DNA of 64,000 nt from JASHPR01 sp963729365 (GTDB lineage: Bacteria > Actinomycetota > Actinomycetes > Streptosporangiales > Streptosporangiaceae). The notes beneath the pieces were generated by a model. That model did no database searches. It had not been told where the DNA came from and worked only from the letters and a program-made list of their open reading frames with translations. Below, in pieces: positions 26,018-35,042 of the stretch (position 1 is its first letter; the number at the start of each line of letters is the position of its first letter). The stretch is from assembly GCA_963729365.1 (NCBI GenBank), contig CAVSNQ010000002.1, positions 283,382 to 347,381 on the forward strand, in the 5' to 3' direction. The translations under genes were made by a program, and so were the position numbers.

Positions 26018-26955
26018 CGTGTTACCTCCGTTGCGGTCGGAGCGGTGTCGTCTGTTGCCGCCCTCTCGGGGCGGCGCTGCAGGTAGGCCATGATCAGCGG
26101 TTCGAAGCCCACCGGGTCGGCCTGCCACCCGGGGCGCTGCTGCGCCGCGAGGCGGGCCGGGTCGGCGCGGACCACGACGGTGGAGTGCCGCTCGCTGTCG
26201 GTGCGGTGGATGGGCAGCCCGGGAAGCTCGGTGTCCGGGGTCGCGCGGGGGACGGTGAGCAGCCGGTGCGCCGCGAGCAGGTCATCGGCCGGCCCGGCCA
26301 CCTGCACCCGCCCGCCGTTGAGCACGATCAGCCAGTCGCACAGCCGCTCCAGCTCGGCGACCACGTGCGAGGAGATGATCACGGTCAGGCCGGTGCCGAC
26401 CGCCGAGGTCATCAGCTCCTGCATGAACTCCAGGCGGGCGACCGGGTCCAGGCTGGAGACCGGCTCGTCGAGCACCAGCAGCCGGGCGCGCTTGGCCAGC
26501 GCCATGGTCAGCGAGACCTGGGCCCGCTGCCCGCCGGACAGCGCCTTGATCTTGCGCTTGAGCGGGATGTCCAGCGCGTCTATCCGCTCCTGCGCCAGTT
26601 GCTGATCCCAGCTGGGGTTCATCGCCCGGCCGAAGTGGAACATGTCCGCCACGCTGAAGTCGCGGTACAGCGGATGGTCCTGGGCCACGTAGCCGACCTG
26701 CGCCAGCCTCGCCTCCGTACGCGCACTGGAGGTCACGCCGAACACCGACACCTGGCCCTCGGTGGGCTCCAGCAACCCGATGATCATCTCCAGCAGCGTG
26801 GTCTTGCCCGCGCCGTTCGGGCCCACCAGGCCGGCGATCACGCCGGCCGGAACCTCGAGCGTGCAGTCGCGCAGCCCCCACACCTTGCCGTAGCGCCTGC
26901 CGAGCCGGTCGGCCCGCAGCGCCGGGGCGCCGCCGCCGGCGTCGTCGTGGTTCAT
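26014..26955 (-). CDS. ABC transporter ATP-binding protein
   Basis: A 313-residue ATPase. Walker A is LVGPNGAGKTTLLEMIIGLL near residue 43, the Q-loop is VGYVAQDHPLYRD, the signature is KALSGGQRAQVSLTMALAKR, Walker B is RLLVLDEPVSSLDP and the switch His is in VIISSHVVAELE. About 90 residues follow the nucleotide-binding domain, as in BcrA-type subunits. Its ATG overlaps the GntR stop and its stop overlaps the permease ATG, so all three are translationally coupled. Confidence 0.92.
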   Translation of the reverse strand: MNHDDAGGGAPALRADRLGRRYGKVWGLRDCTLEVPAGVIAGLVGPNGAGKTTLLEMIIGLLEPTEGQVSVFGVTSSARTEARLAQVGYVAQDHPLYRDFSVADMFHFGRAMNPSWDQQLAQERIDALDIPLKRKIKALSGGQRAQVSLTMALAKRARLLVLDEPVSSLDPVARLEFMQELMTSAVGTGLTVIISSHVVAELERLCDWLIVLNGGRVQVAGPADDLLAAHRLLTVPRATPDTELPGLPIHRTDSERHSTVVVRADPARLAAQQRPGWQADPVGFEPLIMAYLQRRPERAATDDTAPTATEVTR

Positions 26956-27344
26956 CAGACTCTCTCCCTCTTCATGTCTGTGCGGGCGACGGCGATCAGC
27001 GCCGTCACCGCCTCGTCATCGAGCCCCGCCTCGTCGGCCGCACGCAGCCATGCCTCCAGCGATGCCCGCAGGGCCTCCTGGGCTTCCGGCAGGACCGGGG
27101 ACGATGTGGCGGTGATGAACGTGCCCTGGCCCGGCCGGCCGCCGGCCAGCCGTTCGTGCTCGAGCTGCCGATAGGCCTTGACCACCGTGTTCGGGTTGAT
27201 CGCCAGGTCGCCGGCGACGTCCTTGACGGTCGGCAGCCGGTCACCCTCCTGCAGGTAGCCCAGCAGCAGCGACTGCCGCACCTGGTGGACCAGCTGCAGA
27301 TAGGGCGGGACACCCGAGGAGCCATCAAGCCGGAACCGGAACAT
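26955..27344 (-). CDS. GntR family regulator, YtrA subfamily
   Basis: A 129-residue regulator with a winged helix N-terminus (PPYLQLVHQVRQSLLLGYLQ, then DRLPTVKDVAGDLAINPNTV, VKAYRQLEHERL) and only a short helical dimerisation tail, the size of the YtrA subfamily that controls linked ABC transporters. ATG at 27344 with GAAGAAGGCGG upstream. It heads the operon and probably represses it until an antibiotic or peptide substrate arrives, by analogy with known YtrA members. Confidence 0.9.
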   Translation of the reverse strand: MFRFRLDGSSGVPPYLQLVHQVRQSLLLGYLQEGDRLPTVKDVAGDLAINPNTVVKAYRQLEHERLAGGRPGQGTFITATSSPVLPEAQEALRASLEAWLRAADEAGLDDEAVTALIAVARTDMKRERV

Positions 27345-27354
27345 CCGCCTTCTT

Positions 27355-27382
27355 CCATCATGATGTTATTCTATGATGATGG
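27355..27382. promoter_or_regulatory. Candidate YtrA-type operator and promoter
   Basis: The inverted repeat CCATCAT / ATGATGG (7-base arms, 14-base spacer) lies 11 bases upstream of the GntR start, with the AT-rich sequence ATAGAATAACAT on the minus strand offering a -10 box inside it. Additional ATGATG repeats thicken the site. Binding of the regulator would mask the promoter. Confidence 0.55.
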
Positions 27383-27522
27383 TATAACGGTAAAGGCGTC
27401 GTGAGGCGCTGTCAACAGTTTGTTCAGCACCGCGACCGCCTGTTCGATGGGCGTCAGGCCGACAACGGCTCGCCCTTGAAGACTTCGCGGCGGTGCCATG
27501 AAACATCTTCAGCGACCGCCAG

Positions 27523-27545
27523 TGTAGCCACAAAATTGTGTTACA
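27523..27545. promoter_or_regulatory. Candidate VapB autoregulatory operator
   Basis: An imperfect palindrome TGTAGCCACAA / TTGTGTTACA, centred on AA, lies 8 bases before the antitoxin ATG. VapB/Phd-type antitoxins bind such palindromes to repress their own operon. Confidence 0.5.
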
Positions 27546-27553
27546 TTGGGTCT

Positions 27554-27850
27554 ATGGCAGCCGCGGAAGCCCATGCAGTCGGTCTGAGAGACCTGCGTCA
27601 TCACACCAGTGAGGTGCTGGCCCGGGTCCGGCACGGCGAGACCGTGGACATCACCGAGCACGGACGGCTCATCGCGCGGATCGTCCCCGTGGGAGAGCGC
27701 GAGCCTACGCCGATCCTGGCCCGCTTGGTCGCCTCCGGGCGCGCGACGCTCGCCCGCAGGCCTGGCTACCGGCCCCGAATGCATCCTGGAGATGGCACTG
27801 ACAGTCTTTCCGGGACCGTTTCGGCGATGAGGGACGAAGAACGCTGGTGA
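27554..27850 (+). CDS. vapB: Type II antitoxin, Phd/YefM (VapB-like)
   Basis: A 98-residue antitoxin. Residues 1-55 form the Phd/YefM DNA-binding fold: AVGLRDLRHHTSEVLARVRH, then GETVDITEHGRLIARIVPVG. The rest is the flexible toxin-binding tail (LARLVASGRATLARR onwards). The ATG at 27554 follows a palindrome; the frame is open 51 codons further upstream but without similarity. Its stop overlaps the toxin GTG, the usual antitoxin-toxin coupling. It borders the Wadjet island. Confidence 0.88.
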   Translation: MAAAEAHAVGLRDLRHHTSEVLARVRHGETVDITEHGRLIARIVPVGEREPTPILARLVASGRATLARRPGYRPRMHPGDGTDSLSGTVSAMRDEERW

Positions 27851-28248
27851 GCCTCTACTACGCCGATACTTCTGCCGCCATCAAGCTCCTGGTCGAAGAG
27901 ACGGACTCCAGGGCTTTCGCCGCGTTCTACGACGCGCATGCCGATGCCGAATGGGTAAGTTCGGCACTGCTGCGGATCGAGGTTACCCGCGCGGTGGCCC
28001 GGGCATTGCCCGCGCTGCTGCCCGAGGTCCGTGATCTGCTGCTCGCGTTCTCCTGCGTCGCGATCGACGACGACATAGTCGAAGGTGCGATGAACGAGCC
28101 CGACCGCGGGCTCCGCTCGCTCGATGCGATCCACCTTGCGACCGCGCGCGTCTTCGCGCCGGAACTGGATGCCATCGCCACCTATGACGACCGGCTCATC
28201 AAAGCCGCGAACGATGCCGGCCTCGCGACGGTCTCGCCCAGCGACTGA
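27847..28248 (+). CDS. vapC: Type II toxin, PIN domain ribonuclease (VapC)
   Basis: A 133-residue PIN-domain ribonuclease. Acidic residues of the active site are visible: YADTSAAIKLLVEE (first Asp), the Glu in SALLRIEVTRAVARAL, LRSLDAIHLATA (third Asp) and IATYDDRLIKAA (fourth). The GTG at 27847 overlaps the antitoxin stop. It would cut RNA when freed from its antitoxin. VapBC modules are frequent beside defence islands, here immediately convergent with the Wadjet operon. Confidence 0.92.
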   Translation: MSLYYADTSAAIKLLVEETDSRAFAAFYDAHADAEWVSSALLRIEVTRAVARALPALLPEVRDLLLAFSCVAIDDDIVEGAMNEPDRGLRSLDAIHLATARVFAPELDAIATYDDRLIKAANDAGLATVSPSD

Positions 28249-28373
28249 GGCGGCCTGAGTTCCGACAGGTCCTGCAACGGTCTCAGTCGCATGACGGTTA
28301 TGGCCGTCCCCTGGCTGACGGGCGCTTTCGTCCCCGATACGGGTCCCGTCCGGTCTCGCCGGAGCAGGCGCGG

Positions 28374-29681
28374 TCAGGGCGCGGCTTCGGCGATGTCGGC
28401 GAGCAGTAGCGGGATCATTCGCTCTTCCATCACGGCGTTGCCGGTCTCCGCCATGCGCCCGGCGAGGGGCGGATCCCAGGGACTTGGCGCCGCCCGGCCG
28501 CGCAGCGGCTCGGCCGCCCCCGACGCCAGCGCCGCATCGTAGTCGGCCAGGCCCATCCGCCACGGCCGTGCGCCGTAGCGGGCGATCGAGTCGCCGACGG
28601 CGCGCAGCCCAGTCCAGTCGAAGTCCCCGCGCCAGCAGATACGCGCGCCCGTTGCCGCCGCCGCCGTCAGCAGCCGGTGGCAGGCCGCTGAGGCCACGCC
28701 CTCGGTGCACACCAGCGCCGCGCGAGCTGGCCGGCCGCGGCCGGCCGCGGCCGCCGCGCGAAGCACCGAGGGGTTCTCGCAGACGAACACCCGGGTCACC
28801 GTCGGCTGAAGCGGCATGGACACGAGCTGCTGCAGCGTCACCCGGAACGGGGTTCCCGTCTCCGCCGCCTCCGACAGCCACCGGGCCAGCGGGTGGGAGA
28901 GCACCGCGGTGATGCCCAGCACAAGAACCTGGCTGGCCATGTCGTCAGGGATCGCGCCGGCTGACTCCCACAGCGCACGCTGCACGCCAGCCCGTGACAG
29001 CGCGCGGAGTCCCGCGACCTGGCCCGCCTCGGACAGCACGGTTGCGCCACTGCATTCCCGGAGTGCAAGCGCCCGGAGCACGAGCCTGGCCAGCGGCGTC
29101 CCGGACAGCGCCTTGGTGTCGCCGGTCGCCCGCTCAGCCAGCGCCGGCAGCGGCAGCAGGTCGGCGGGCAGTTCGTTCAGCACCGCGACCGCCTGTTCGA
29201 CGAGCGTTACCGACCGGGCCCGCACCAGCCGGGTGAGCGTCCCGTCCGCCTGCAGCGCTTCCGCCCACTGCCGGTACCAGGACGTCGCAGCGTGCCGGCC
29301 GCCCGCGATCGCGGACAGCGCGGCAGCCCGCCCGGTGCTCTCGGCCGCGGCTACCTCGGCCCGCGTGGTCACCGGGCCGGCCAGCGCCGCAACCGCCGAG
29401 CGCAGGTCGGGCGCGATCCCGGCCCGTGACAGCGCGGCGGACAGCTGCCCGGGCACGACCCGCAGCGAGCTGCCGCGCAGCGACACCCGCCGTCCGAGCA
29501 GGCGGCTGAGCGCCAGGCGCTCCGTCTCGCTCGCGTCGCTGAGCGTGAAACTGGCCTCCAGCGGCCGGCCGAGTTCCAGCCGCCTGACCAGTCGCTGCAC
29601 GACCCGGGCCAGCGCGGGATCACCGAGCGTCCGGCTCAGCCGGGCCGGGTCGGGCGCTGTCACCTGAGCCTGCGCCGCCAT
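28374..29681 (-). CDS. jetD: Wadjet type II JetD-like nuclease subunit (TIGR02679, DUF2399)
   Basis: A 435-residue protein of the TIGR02679/DUF2399 family, the last gene of the operon. In Wadjet systems JetD is a TOPRIM-fold nuclease that cuts circular DNA held by the JetABC SMC machine. The C-terminal third shows the family core: VTRVFVCENPSVLRAAAAAG, LVCTEGVASAACHRLLTAAA and ICWRGDFDWTGLRAVGDSIA with acidic residues fitting a metal site. The N-terminal part is helical. The open frame runs far upstream through jetC, but that is a shadow. ATG 29681 has GGGGCGGG upstream; GTG 29705, overlapping the jetC stop, is the alternative. Confidence 0.88.
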   Translation of the reverse strand: MAAQAQVTAPDPARLSRTLGDPALARVVQRLVRRLELGRPLEASFTLSDASETERLALSRLLGRRVSLRGSSLRVVPGQLSAALSRAGIAPDLRSAVAALAGPVTTRAEVAAAESTGRAAALSAIAGGRHAATSWYRQWAEALQADGTLTRLVRARSVTLVEQAVAVLNELPADLLPLPALAERATGDTKALSGTPLARLVLRALALRECSGATVLSEAGQVAGLRALSRAGVQRALWESAGAIPDDMASQVLVLGITAVLSHPLARWLSEAAETGTPFRVTLQQLVSMPLQPTVTRVFVCENPSVLRAAAAAGRGRPARAALVCTEGVASAACHRLLTAAAATGARICWRGDFDWTGLRAVGDSIARYGARPWRMGLADYDAALASGAAEPLRGRAAPSPWDPPLAGRMAETGNAVMEERMIPLLLADIAEAAP

Positions 29682-29701
29682 GCTGCCCGCCCCGGCCGCT
29701 G

Positions 29702-32700
29702 TCACCGGTACAGGGGCAGCTGCGGCTCGCCCGGCGAGGCGTCCTGAGCCGGCACCCGGCCGGCCAGCGGGCGCTGTACCTGCCGGGCCGCGTTCCCGTC
29801 CCATTCCCACGTCGTCACGTGCACCGCGTCGATGCCGTCGCGGCGCACCAGATGATGGGTCGCGATGCCGGGAACGCTGGCGTAGAAACCCCACTCGCGC
29901 TCCGAGGTCATCGCCACGTCCAGGTCGAACGCGGCGAGCAGGCCGAGGAACTGGCCGCGGGCCGAGTCGTCCACGCCGGCGAACGCCTCGTCCAGCATGA
30001 TCAGCCGCGGCGCGTGCGGGTGCGCGGACCGGTAGTGCGCCGAGGCCGCGGCGAACAGCGGCACCGACACCGTCAGCACCCGCTCGCCGCCGGACGCGGG
30101 GCCGGTCGCCGACCGCCACCGGCCGTCCTGCTGCCGCTCGATCGCGAACCTGTGCCAGTAGCGGTAGTCGAGCGCGCGCCCGAGCAGCTCGGCCCAGGTC
30201 GCGTGCTCGTCTTCGGCTCGCGCCGCCTCGATCTGGCGGCTGAGGAAGTCGCCGACGGCCTCCCGGTCGGCGGGCGACCACAGGTCGGAGTCCTGGCGCA
30301 GCAGCCTGGCCCGGGCGGCTTCCAGCCCGGCGGGCCCGTCCTGGCGAACCTCCCAGCGCAGCCGCAGCAGCATGCCGGTGGACGTCGGCCGGTCCCGCAG
30401 CTCGGAGTTCATCTGGGCGACCTGGGCCTCGGCGTCGCTGATGAGCTGCTGCAGGTGGCTGGCTACGTCGTTGATCAGGTGATCCTCGATCACCTGGCGC
30501 TGGCGCGCGGTCAGCATCTGCTCCCGGTAGCTGATCTCATCGGCCAGCAGGCCGGACAGCTCGGCCGGGGTCCGCGCCACGCCGCGGAACGCGATCGTGA
30601 CCACCAGCCAGTCGTCCAGGTTCATGGCCGCCTCGTGACCGTGCCGGGTCAGCGCCTCGGCCAGCTCGCTGAACCGGCTGCTGATCTCCTCCTGAATCCG
30701 CCGCCAGGCGTCGTCGCCGTCGTCCACGTCGGCGAGCGCCTGCTCGACCCGGCGCGCCAGGCGGACCGCGGGATCGGCCGCCCACGCCGCGGCCGGGTCG
30801 GGGATCTCGGTCTCGCAGGCGCTGGCCAGCAGCCCGGTCCCGGCGAACCTGCGCAGGTCAGCGACTGCGTGGTCGCGGCGGGCCTGCGCCTCGGCGAGGG
30901 TCTGCGCGAGCTGCTCGGCCCGCCCTTCCGCGCGGGCCCGCTGCTCACCGGCGGCCCGGTGCTCGCCGTCCAGGCGCTTCGTTGCCGCGGTCAGCTGCGC
31001 GATCCGGGCGCGGACCCCCTCGAGGCGCTCCTTCAGCTCGTCCACGGACGCGCCGATCGACGCGCGCAGCGTCTCCAGCCTGCGCCGCTCCTCAGCCGCC
31101 CGCAGGCCCGCCTGCCGCGCGGCCTCCTCGAGCCGGCGCAGCTCTTCCTCGGCCTGGGCCATCTGCCGCGTCCACGTCGCCAGGGCCGCGAGCTGGGCCG
31201 CGTGCAGCTTCAGCGCCGACGCGAGCTCGGTGACCGCCTGCCGGTACCCGGCCACCGCCTCCGCCGCCGCGCGCAGCCCGGCCAGGTCGGCGGGGCACCT
31301 GGTATCGGCGGCCGCGGCGGCGGCGTCCGCGGCTGCCTGCGCCAGGTCGCGCTCGGCCCACCCGACGTCGGTGGCGGCGTCGTCCGCCTTCTGCCGCGCC
31401 TCCTCCAGCGCCCCGGCGGCAGCCAGCGCCGCGGCGTGGGCGCCGCGCACGCCGGAGTCGGACGGCGCGACCGCGAGCAGCTCATCCAGTCCGGCCTGCC
31501 GTGACGCCACCGCGTCAACGTCCGCCGCCGCGGCGTCCGCTCGTTCCGCAGCCGCCGCGATCAGCGCCGCAAGCTCACCGAGCCGGCGGCGCCGCGCTTC
31601 CTCGCGGGCGCCATGCCCCACGTACGCGGCATGCTCTTTGTGCCAAGACCCGTGCAGCGGGCCGAGCCGCCACCGGCCATCGCACGTGGCGTAGGGACAC
31701 TCCGCCTCGACCGCGGACACCGACGACAGCAGCGCCGCGATCCGGCCGGCTGACAGCGCGCTGGCGCGCCCGTCGCTGCTGTCTACGGAGGGAACGAGGT
31801 AGCCGGACAGGCTGTCGCGGGCTGGCTCACCGGGCAGGGCGATCACGTCGTGCGTGCCGGCGTCGAGCAGCCGGCCGTCCGGCGTCAGCCACGCGTCGAG
31901 CAGCCCGGACGCCTCGAGCGCGGCCTCCAGCCCGGCCCGCTGGCCGTCGGTCAGGCCCGGGGCGAAGTCGGTGACTTGCCACAACGCCGCGCCGGGGGCC
32001 TGGTCACGCGCGCCGTCCGACCTGGTGTAGGGGACCGGAGGCCGCTCCGTCTCCCCCGCTTCCAGCCTGGCCCGCTCGTCGTCCAGGCCGGTCAGCGCCT
32101 GCCGGGCTTCGGTGAGCTCGCGCTCGGCGGCCGCGGCGGCCTGCGCCAGGGAGCGCTGGGCCGCCCCGGCGGCCTCGCGCAGCGCCTGCTCGGCCGGGTG
32201 CGGGCCCTCCAGGTTCTCGGTCCAGGCCGCCAGCCCGGTCTCGTCCGGATCCGGCAGGATCAGGCCGGGCAGGCCGAGCGTGCCGACGCGGCCCGCGTAA
32301 CCGCGCCACTCCGCGACGTGCCCGGCGGCCGCGTCGTCCAGGTCGCGCTGTGCGGCGGTCAGCCGGTCGGCGACCGCGTCACGCGCCGCCTCCTGCTCCG
32401 ACAGCCTCCGGCGCGCCTCGCGCAGCTCATGCTCGCGCGACGCGACGGCCCCGGCCAGCTCGCTCACGTGCGCGATGGCCGCGGCGCGCCGGTCGGCCAG
32501 GCCGGTCATCGCGCGCCGGGCGGTGTCGGTCTCCGGCTGGCCGTAGGGGCCGTCCGGCAGCGCCAGCGGCGTCAGCACGGCCTCGGAGTCGATGCCTGCG
32601 GCGGCCCCGGTCTCGCTGAGCGCCCCGGCAGCGCTGATGACGTCCGCCCGGCTGGCGTCGGCGGCGCTCGCCGCCTCGTCCCGGTGCGCCTGGCTCCCCG

Positions 32701-33835
32701 CGGCACTGGCCGCGCCCCGGCGCATGTTCTCCGCTGCCTGCCCGGCCTGGGCGGCGGCCTCGTCGGCGTGCCGCGCCGCGTCGTCCAGGCTCTTCAGCCG
32801 CGGGTCTCCGGCCAGCTCGTCCTTCGCCGCATGCTGCTCGGCCAGCTCGGTGCTCGCCGCGTCCAGGCTCGCCCGCGCGGCCTGCTCCAGGCCGGCGGCC
32901 TGGGTGATCTGATCGCGTACCTCGGCCAGGTCGCGCTGCTGCTGCTCGTAGCCGGAGTGCTCGGTGCGCAGCGCCCGCGCCTGGCGCCTGGCCGCGACCG
33001 CCGCGTAGCGCCGGTACCGGCCACCGAACCGCCGTACGTGCTCGCCGGTGTCGCGCAGCCCGGCCAGCTCGTCGCGCTGCTGCTCCAGATCGTGGAACGC
33101 GGCTGCGATGTCGGAGAGCACCGCCTGATCCAGCGGCGCGAGCGCCTCGGTCAGTGCCTGCGACAGCCGGCCCTCGTCCGGCCGCTTGGACAGCTGCGGC
33201 TGGCGGAGCTGGATCAGCAGGTTGACCAGCGCGTCGTAGCGGCCGGAGCCGAGGTGGAACAGGTGCTCGTCCAGCATCCTGCGGTACTGCTCAGCTCGCT
33301 GGGTGACCTGGCCGCTGGCTCCGATCGCGTCGGTGAGCCGGTCGCGGGTCAGCACCGTGCCGCTGCTGCCGATCAGGAACAGGTCCTGTCCCAGCCGCTG
33401 CGAGGTGACGAAGAACCAGCGGTCGGCGATGCCGCGCCCGCGGGCGGCCCGCAGGCCGCAGCCGACCGTGAGGTAGAGCCGCTCGCCGTCCTCGGCTACC
33501 CGCCCGAACTCCAGCCAGGTGTAGCCGATCCGTTCCTCGTATTTGCCGCCGAGAAGCAGGTTCCACTCCATCTTCTTCTCGCGGTCGCCGTCCGGCTCGA
33601 CCCGGCTCGGCGACAGATCGCCGTCGAGCAGGAACGGCAAGGTCAGCGCCAGGACCTTCGACTTGCCGGTGCCGTTGTTGCCACGGAACAGCACCCGGCC
33701 GTCCCGGAACCAGAACTCCTGGTCGTCGTAATGGAAGATGTCCACCAGCCCGGTGCGCAGCGGCTGCCATCGGGCCGTCGCGGCAACCGGGAGGCTCGCT
33801 CCGGCGGCGGGTGGATCCAGCAGCTGTTCGGTCAT
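29702..33835 (-). CDS. jetC: Wadjet type II JetC-like SMC/MukB-type ATPase (TIGR02680)
   Basis: A 1377-residue SMC-like ATPase, the motor of the system. The Walker A motif GNNGTGKSKVLAL is near residue 52 and is followed by about 280 residues of head domain. The middle, roughly 280-1130, is dominated by Ala/Glu/Arg heptads, a long antiparallel coiled coil with a central non-coil region near 560-720 that could be the hinge. The C-terminal head has the signature SGGERVLTVSVPLFAAA near 1250 and Walker B PRLIMLDEAFAGVDD near 1280. The ATG at 33835 overlaps the jetB stop (TGATG). It assembles with JetA and JetB and would extrude plasmid DNA. Confidence 0.93.
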   Translation of the reverse strand: MTEQLLDPPAAGASLPVAATARWQPLRTGLVDIFHYDDQEFWFRDGRVLFRGNNGTGKSKVLALTLPFLLDGDLSPSRVEPDGDREKKMEWNLLLGGKYEERIGYTWLEFGRVAEDGERLYLTVGCGLRAARGRGIADRWFFVTSQRLGQDLFLIGSSGTVLTRDRLTDAIGASGQVTQRAEQYRRMLDEHLFHLGSGRYDALVNLLIQLRQPQLSKRPDEGRLSQALTEALAPLDQAVLSDIAAAFHDLEQQRDELAGLRDTGEHVRRFGGRYRRYAAVAARRQARALRTEHSGYEQQQRDLAEVRDQITQAAGLEQAARASLDAASTELAEQHAAKDELAGDPRLKSLDDAARHADEAAAQAGQAAENMRRGAASAAGSQAHRDEAASAADASRADVISAAGALSETGAAAGIDSEAVLTPLALPDGPYGQPETDTARRAMTGLADRRAAAIAHVSELAGAVASREHELREARRRLSEQEAARDAVADRLTAAQRDLDDAAAGHVAEWRGYAGRVGTLGLPGLILPDPDETGLAAWTENLEGPHPAEQALREAAGAAQRSLAQAAAAAERELTEARQALTGLDDERARLEAGETERPPVPYTRSDGARDQAPGAALWQVTDFAPGLTDGQRAGLEAALEASGLLDAWLTPDGRLLDAGTHDVIALPGEPARDSLSGYLVPSVDSSDGRASALSAGRIAALLSSVSAVEAECPYATCDGRWRLGPLHGSWHKEHAAYVGHGAREEARRRRLGELAALIAAAAERADAAAADVDAVASRQAGLDELLAVAPSDSGVRGAHAAALAAAGALEEARQKADDAATDVGWAERDLAQAAADAAAAAADTRCPADLAGLRAAAEAVAGYRQAVTELASALKLHAAQLAALATWTRQMAQAEEELRRLEEAARQAGLRAAEERRRLETLRASIGASVDELKERLEGVRARIAQLTAATKRLDGEHRAAGEQRARAEGRAEQLAQTLAEAQARRDHAVADLRRFAGTGLLASACETEIPDPAAAWAADPAVRLARRVEQALADVDDGDDAWRRIQEEISSRFSELAEALTRHGHEAAMNLDDWLVVTIAFRGVARTPAELSGLLADEISYREQMLTARQRQVIEDHLINDVASHLQQLISDAEAQVAQMNSELRDRPTSTGMLLRLRWEVRQDGPAGLEAARARLLRQDSDLWSPADREAVGDFLSRQIEAARAEDEHATWAELLGRALDYRYWHRFAIERQQDGRWRSATGPASGGERVLTVSVPLFAAASAHYRSAHPHAPRLIMLDEAFAGVDDSARGQFLGLLAAFDLDVAMTSEREWGFYASVPGIATHHLVRRDGIDAVHVTTWEWDGNAARQVQRPLAGRVPAQDASPGEPQLPLYR

Positions 33836-35042
33836 CACGCCTCGCTCGTGCCGCTGAGCTGCGGCTCTCCGTAGCCGAACCGGGCCAGGGCGGGCAGCGG
33901 CGTGACACCGTCGGGCGTCTCCTGCACCAGCCCCAGCGCAGCAAGCCGGCGCACGGCCTGAGCCGTGAGCGCGCGGTCGGCCCCCGGCTCGGTGACCCCC
34001 TTGCGCCAGTGCCCGCGGTGCGCCACGGCCAGCCCGGCCATGTGGTTCACCAGCAGGTGCACCGGGACCGGGCCAGCCTGCCCGGCCCGCAGCCGCTGGG
34101 CGAGAAACTCGGCCAGCAGCAGCGTGGCATGCCCGTCGGTGCCCTCCTCCGGCATGCCGAGGTCGGTGGCCTCGCCGGTCGGGTCGAGCAGCGCGATGCC
34201 TTCTCCGCGCGCCTCGGCGACCAGGCCGGTGGCCTCGGTCAGCCGCCTGAGCAGGAGGCCGCGCTGCCGGTCCAGGTAACTGCGCTCCGCTTCGCTGAGG
34301 TCGTCGTAATAGACCACGGGATCGTCCAGCAAGCGGCGGGTAAGCGAATGCCGGATCGCCCGGTTGCGGCCGTCCTCGGTGGCCGGGCTCGCCTCCTGGG
34401 TGAGCGCGGCGAGCCGCTCCGGCGTCGTGGCCGCGGTCACGGTGGACGGGCCGCGCCGCGCGATCAGCAGTACCGACAGCACATCCCGGTCCACGTCGTA
34501 CAGCGCGTCGCCGGTGTCGTTGACGAACGCCTGCTCGTCACCCGCGACCCGGGCGAGCACGCCCACCTCCAGCAGCAGCTTCGCCACCGCCACCAGGTCG
34601 CTGCGCTCGTCCCTGGCCTGCAGGGTGAACGTGATGCCGGCTGCGGCCAGGTCGTCCTCGCGGGCGAGCCGGACGATCCGGTCCACCAGCCAGCCGAGTG
34701 TCACCTGGCTTTCCGCCCGCTCCAGCGTGGCCAGCGCCAGGCAGGCGAGCACGTAACGGCGGCGGCTGAATGGCTGCTTGCCAGGCTGGGCCGGGCGGCT
34801 GCCGTCCGCGTGCGACGCGGGGATCTTGCGCAGCCGGGCCACGCTGTGGTCGATCCGGACCGGCCAGCCGGCCTCCGCCCGAACCACTCGGCCAGCCAGC
34901 CCGCGTGCTTCCTGACCTCGCTGAACTTCTGCTTGCCGGCTCCCCTGCTGGTCAGTAGCGGCTGCCGGAGCAGCAGCCGGACCGCCCGGCGCCGCTGCTC
35001 GGCAAGCTGGGCCTCAAGGACGTCGCTGAGCTGGTCGCTCAT
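33835..35042 (-). pseudogene. jetB: Wadjet type II JetB-like subunit (TIGR02678, DUF2398), frameshifted
   Basis: Kleisin-partner (KITE-like) subunit of the JetABC complex. It is in two frames. The first, from ATG 35042, reads VLEAQLAEQRRRAVRLLLRQ and KFSEVRKHAGWLAEWF. After the bases 34878-34880 the similarity continues in another frame: RAEAGWPVRIDHSVARLRKI, FSRRRYVLACLALATLERAE and the rest to residue 350 of that frame (SRRRY, RSYLDRQRGLLLRRLTEATG, ARFGYGEPQ). A GGG where GGGG is expected explains the shift: one base missing. That may be a real mutation, slippage decoded by frameshifting, or a sequencing error. The start overlaps the jetA stop and the end overlaps jetC. Confidence 0.85.

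Noticed and set aside
28374..30281. 635-codon frame extending jetD upstream
   Set aside because: The first 200 codons run through jetC in another frame; the family similarity begins at the start codon chosen.
31850..33874. 674-codon plus-strand open frame opposite jetC
   Set aside because: It lies entirely antisense to a well-supported SMC gene and arises from the GC-biased codon use; composition is Arg/Gly/Pro low-complexity with no domain.
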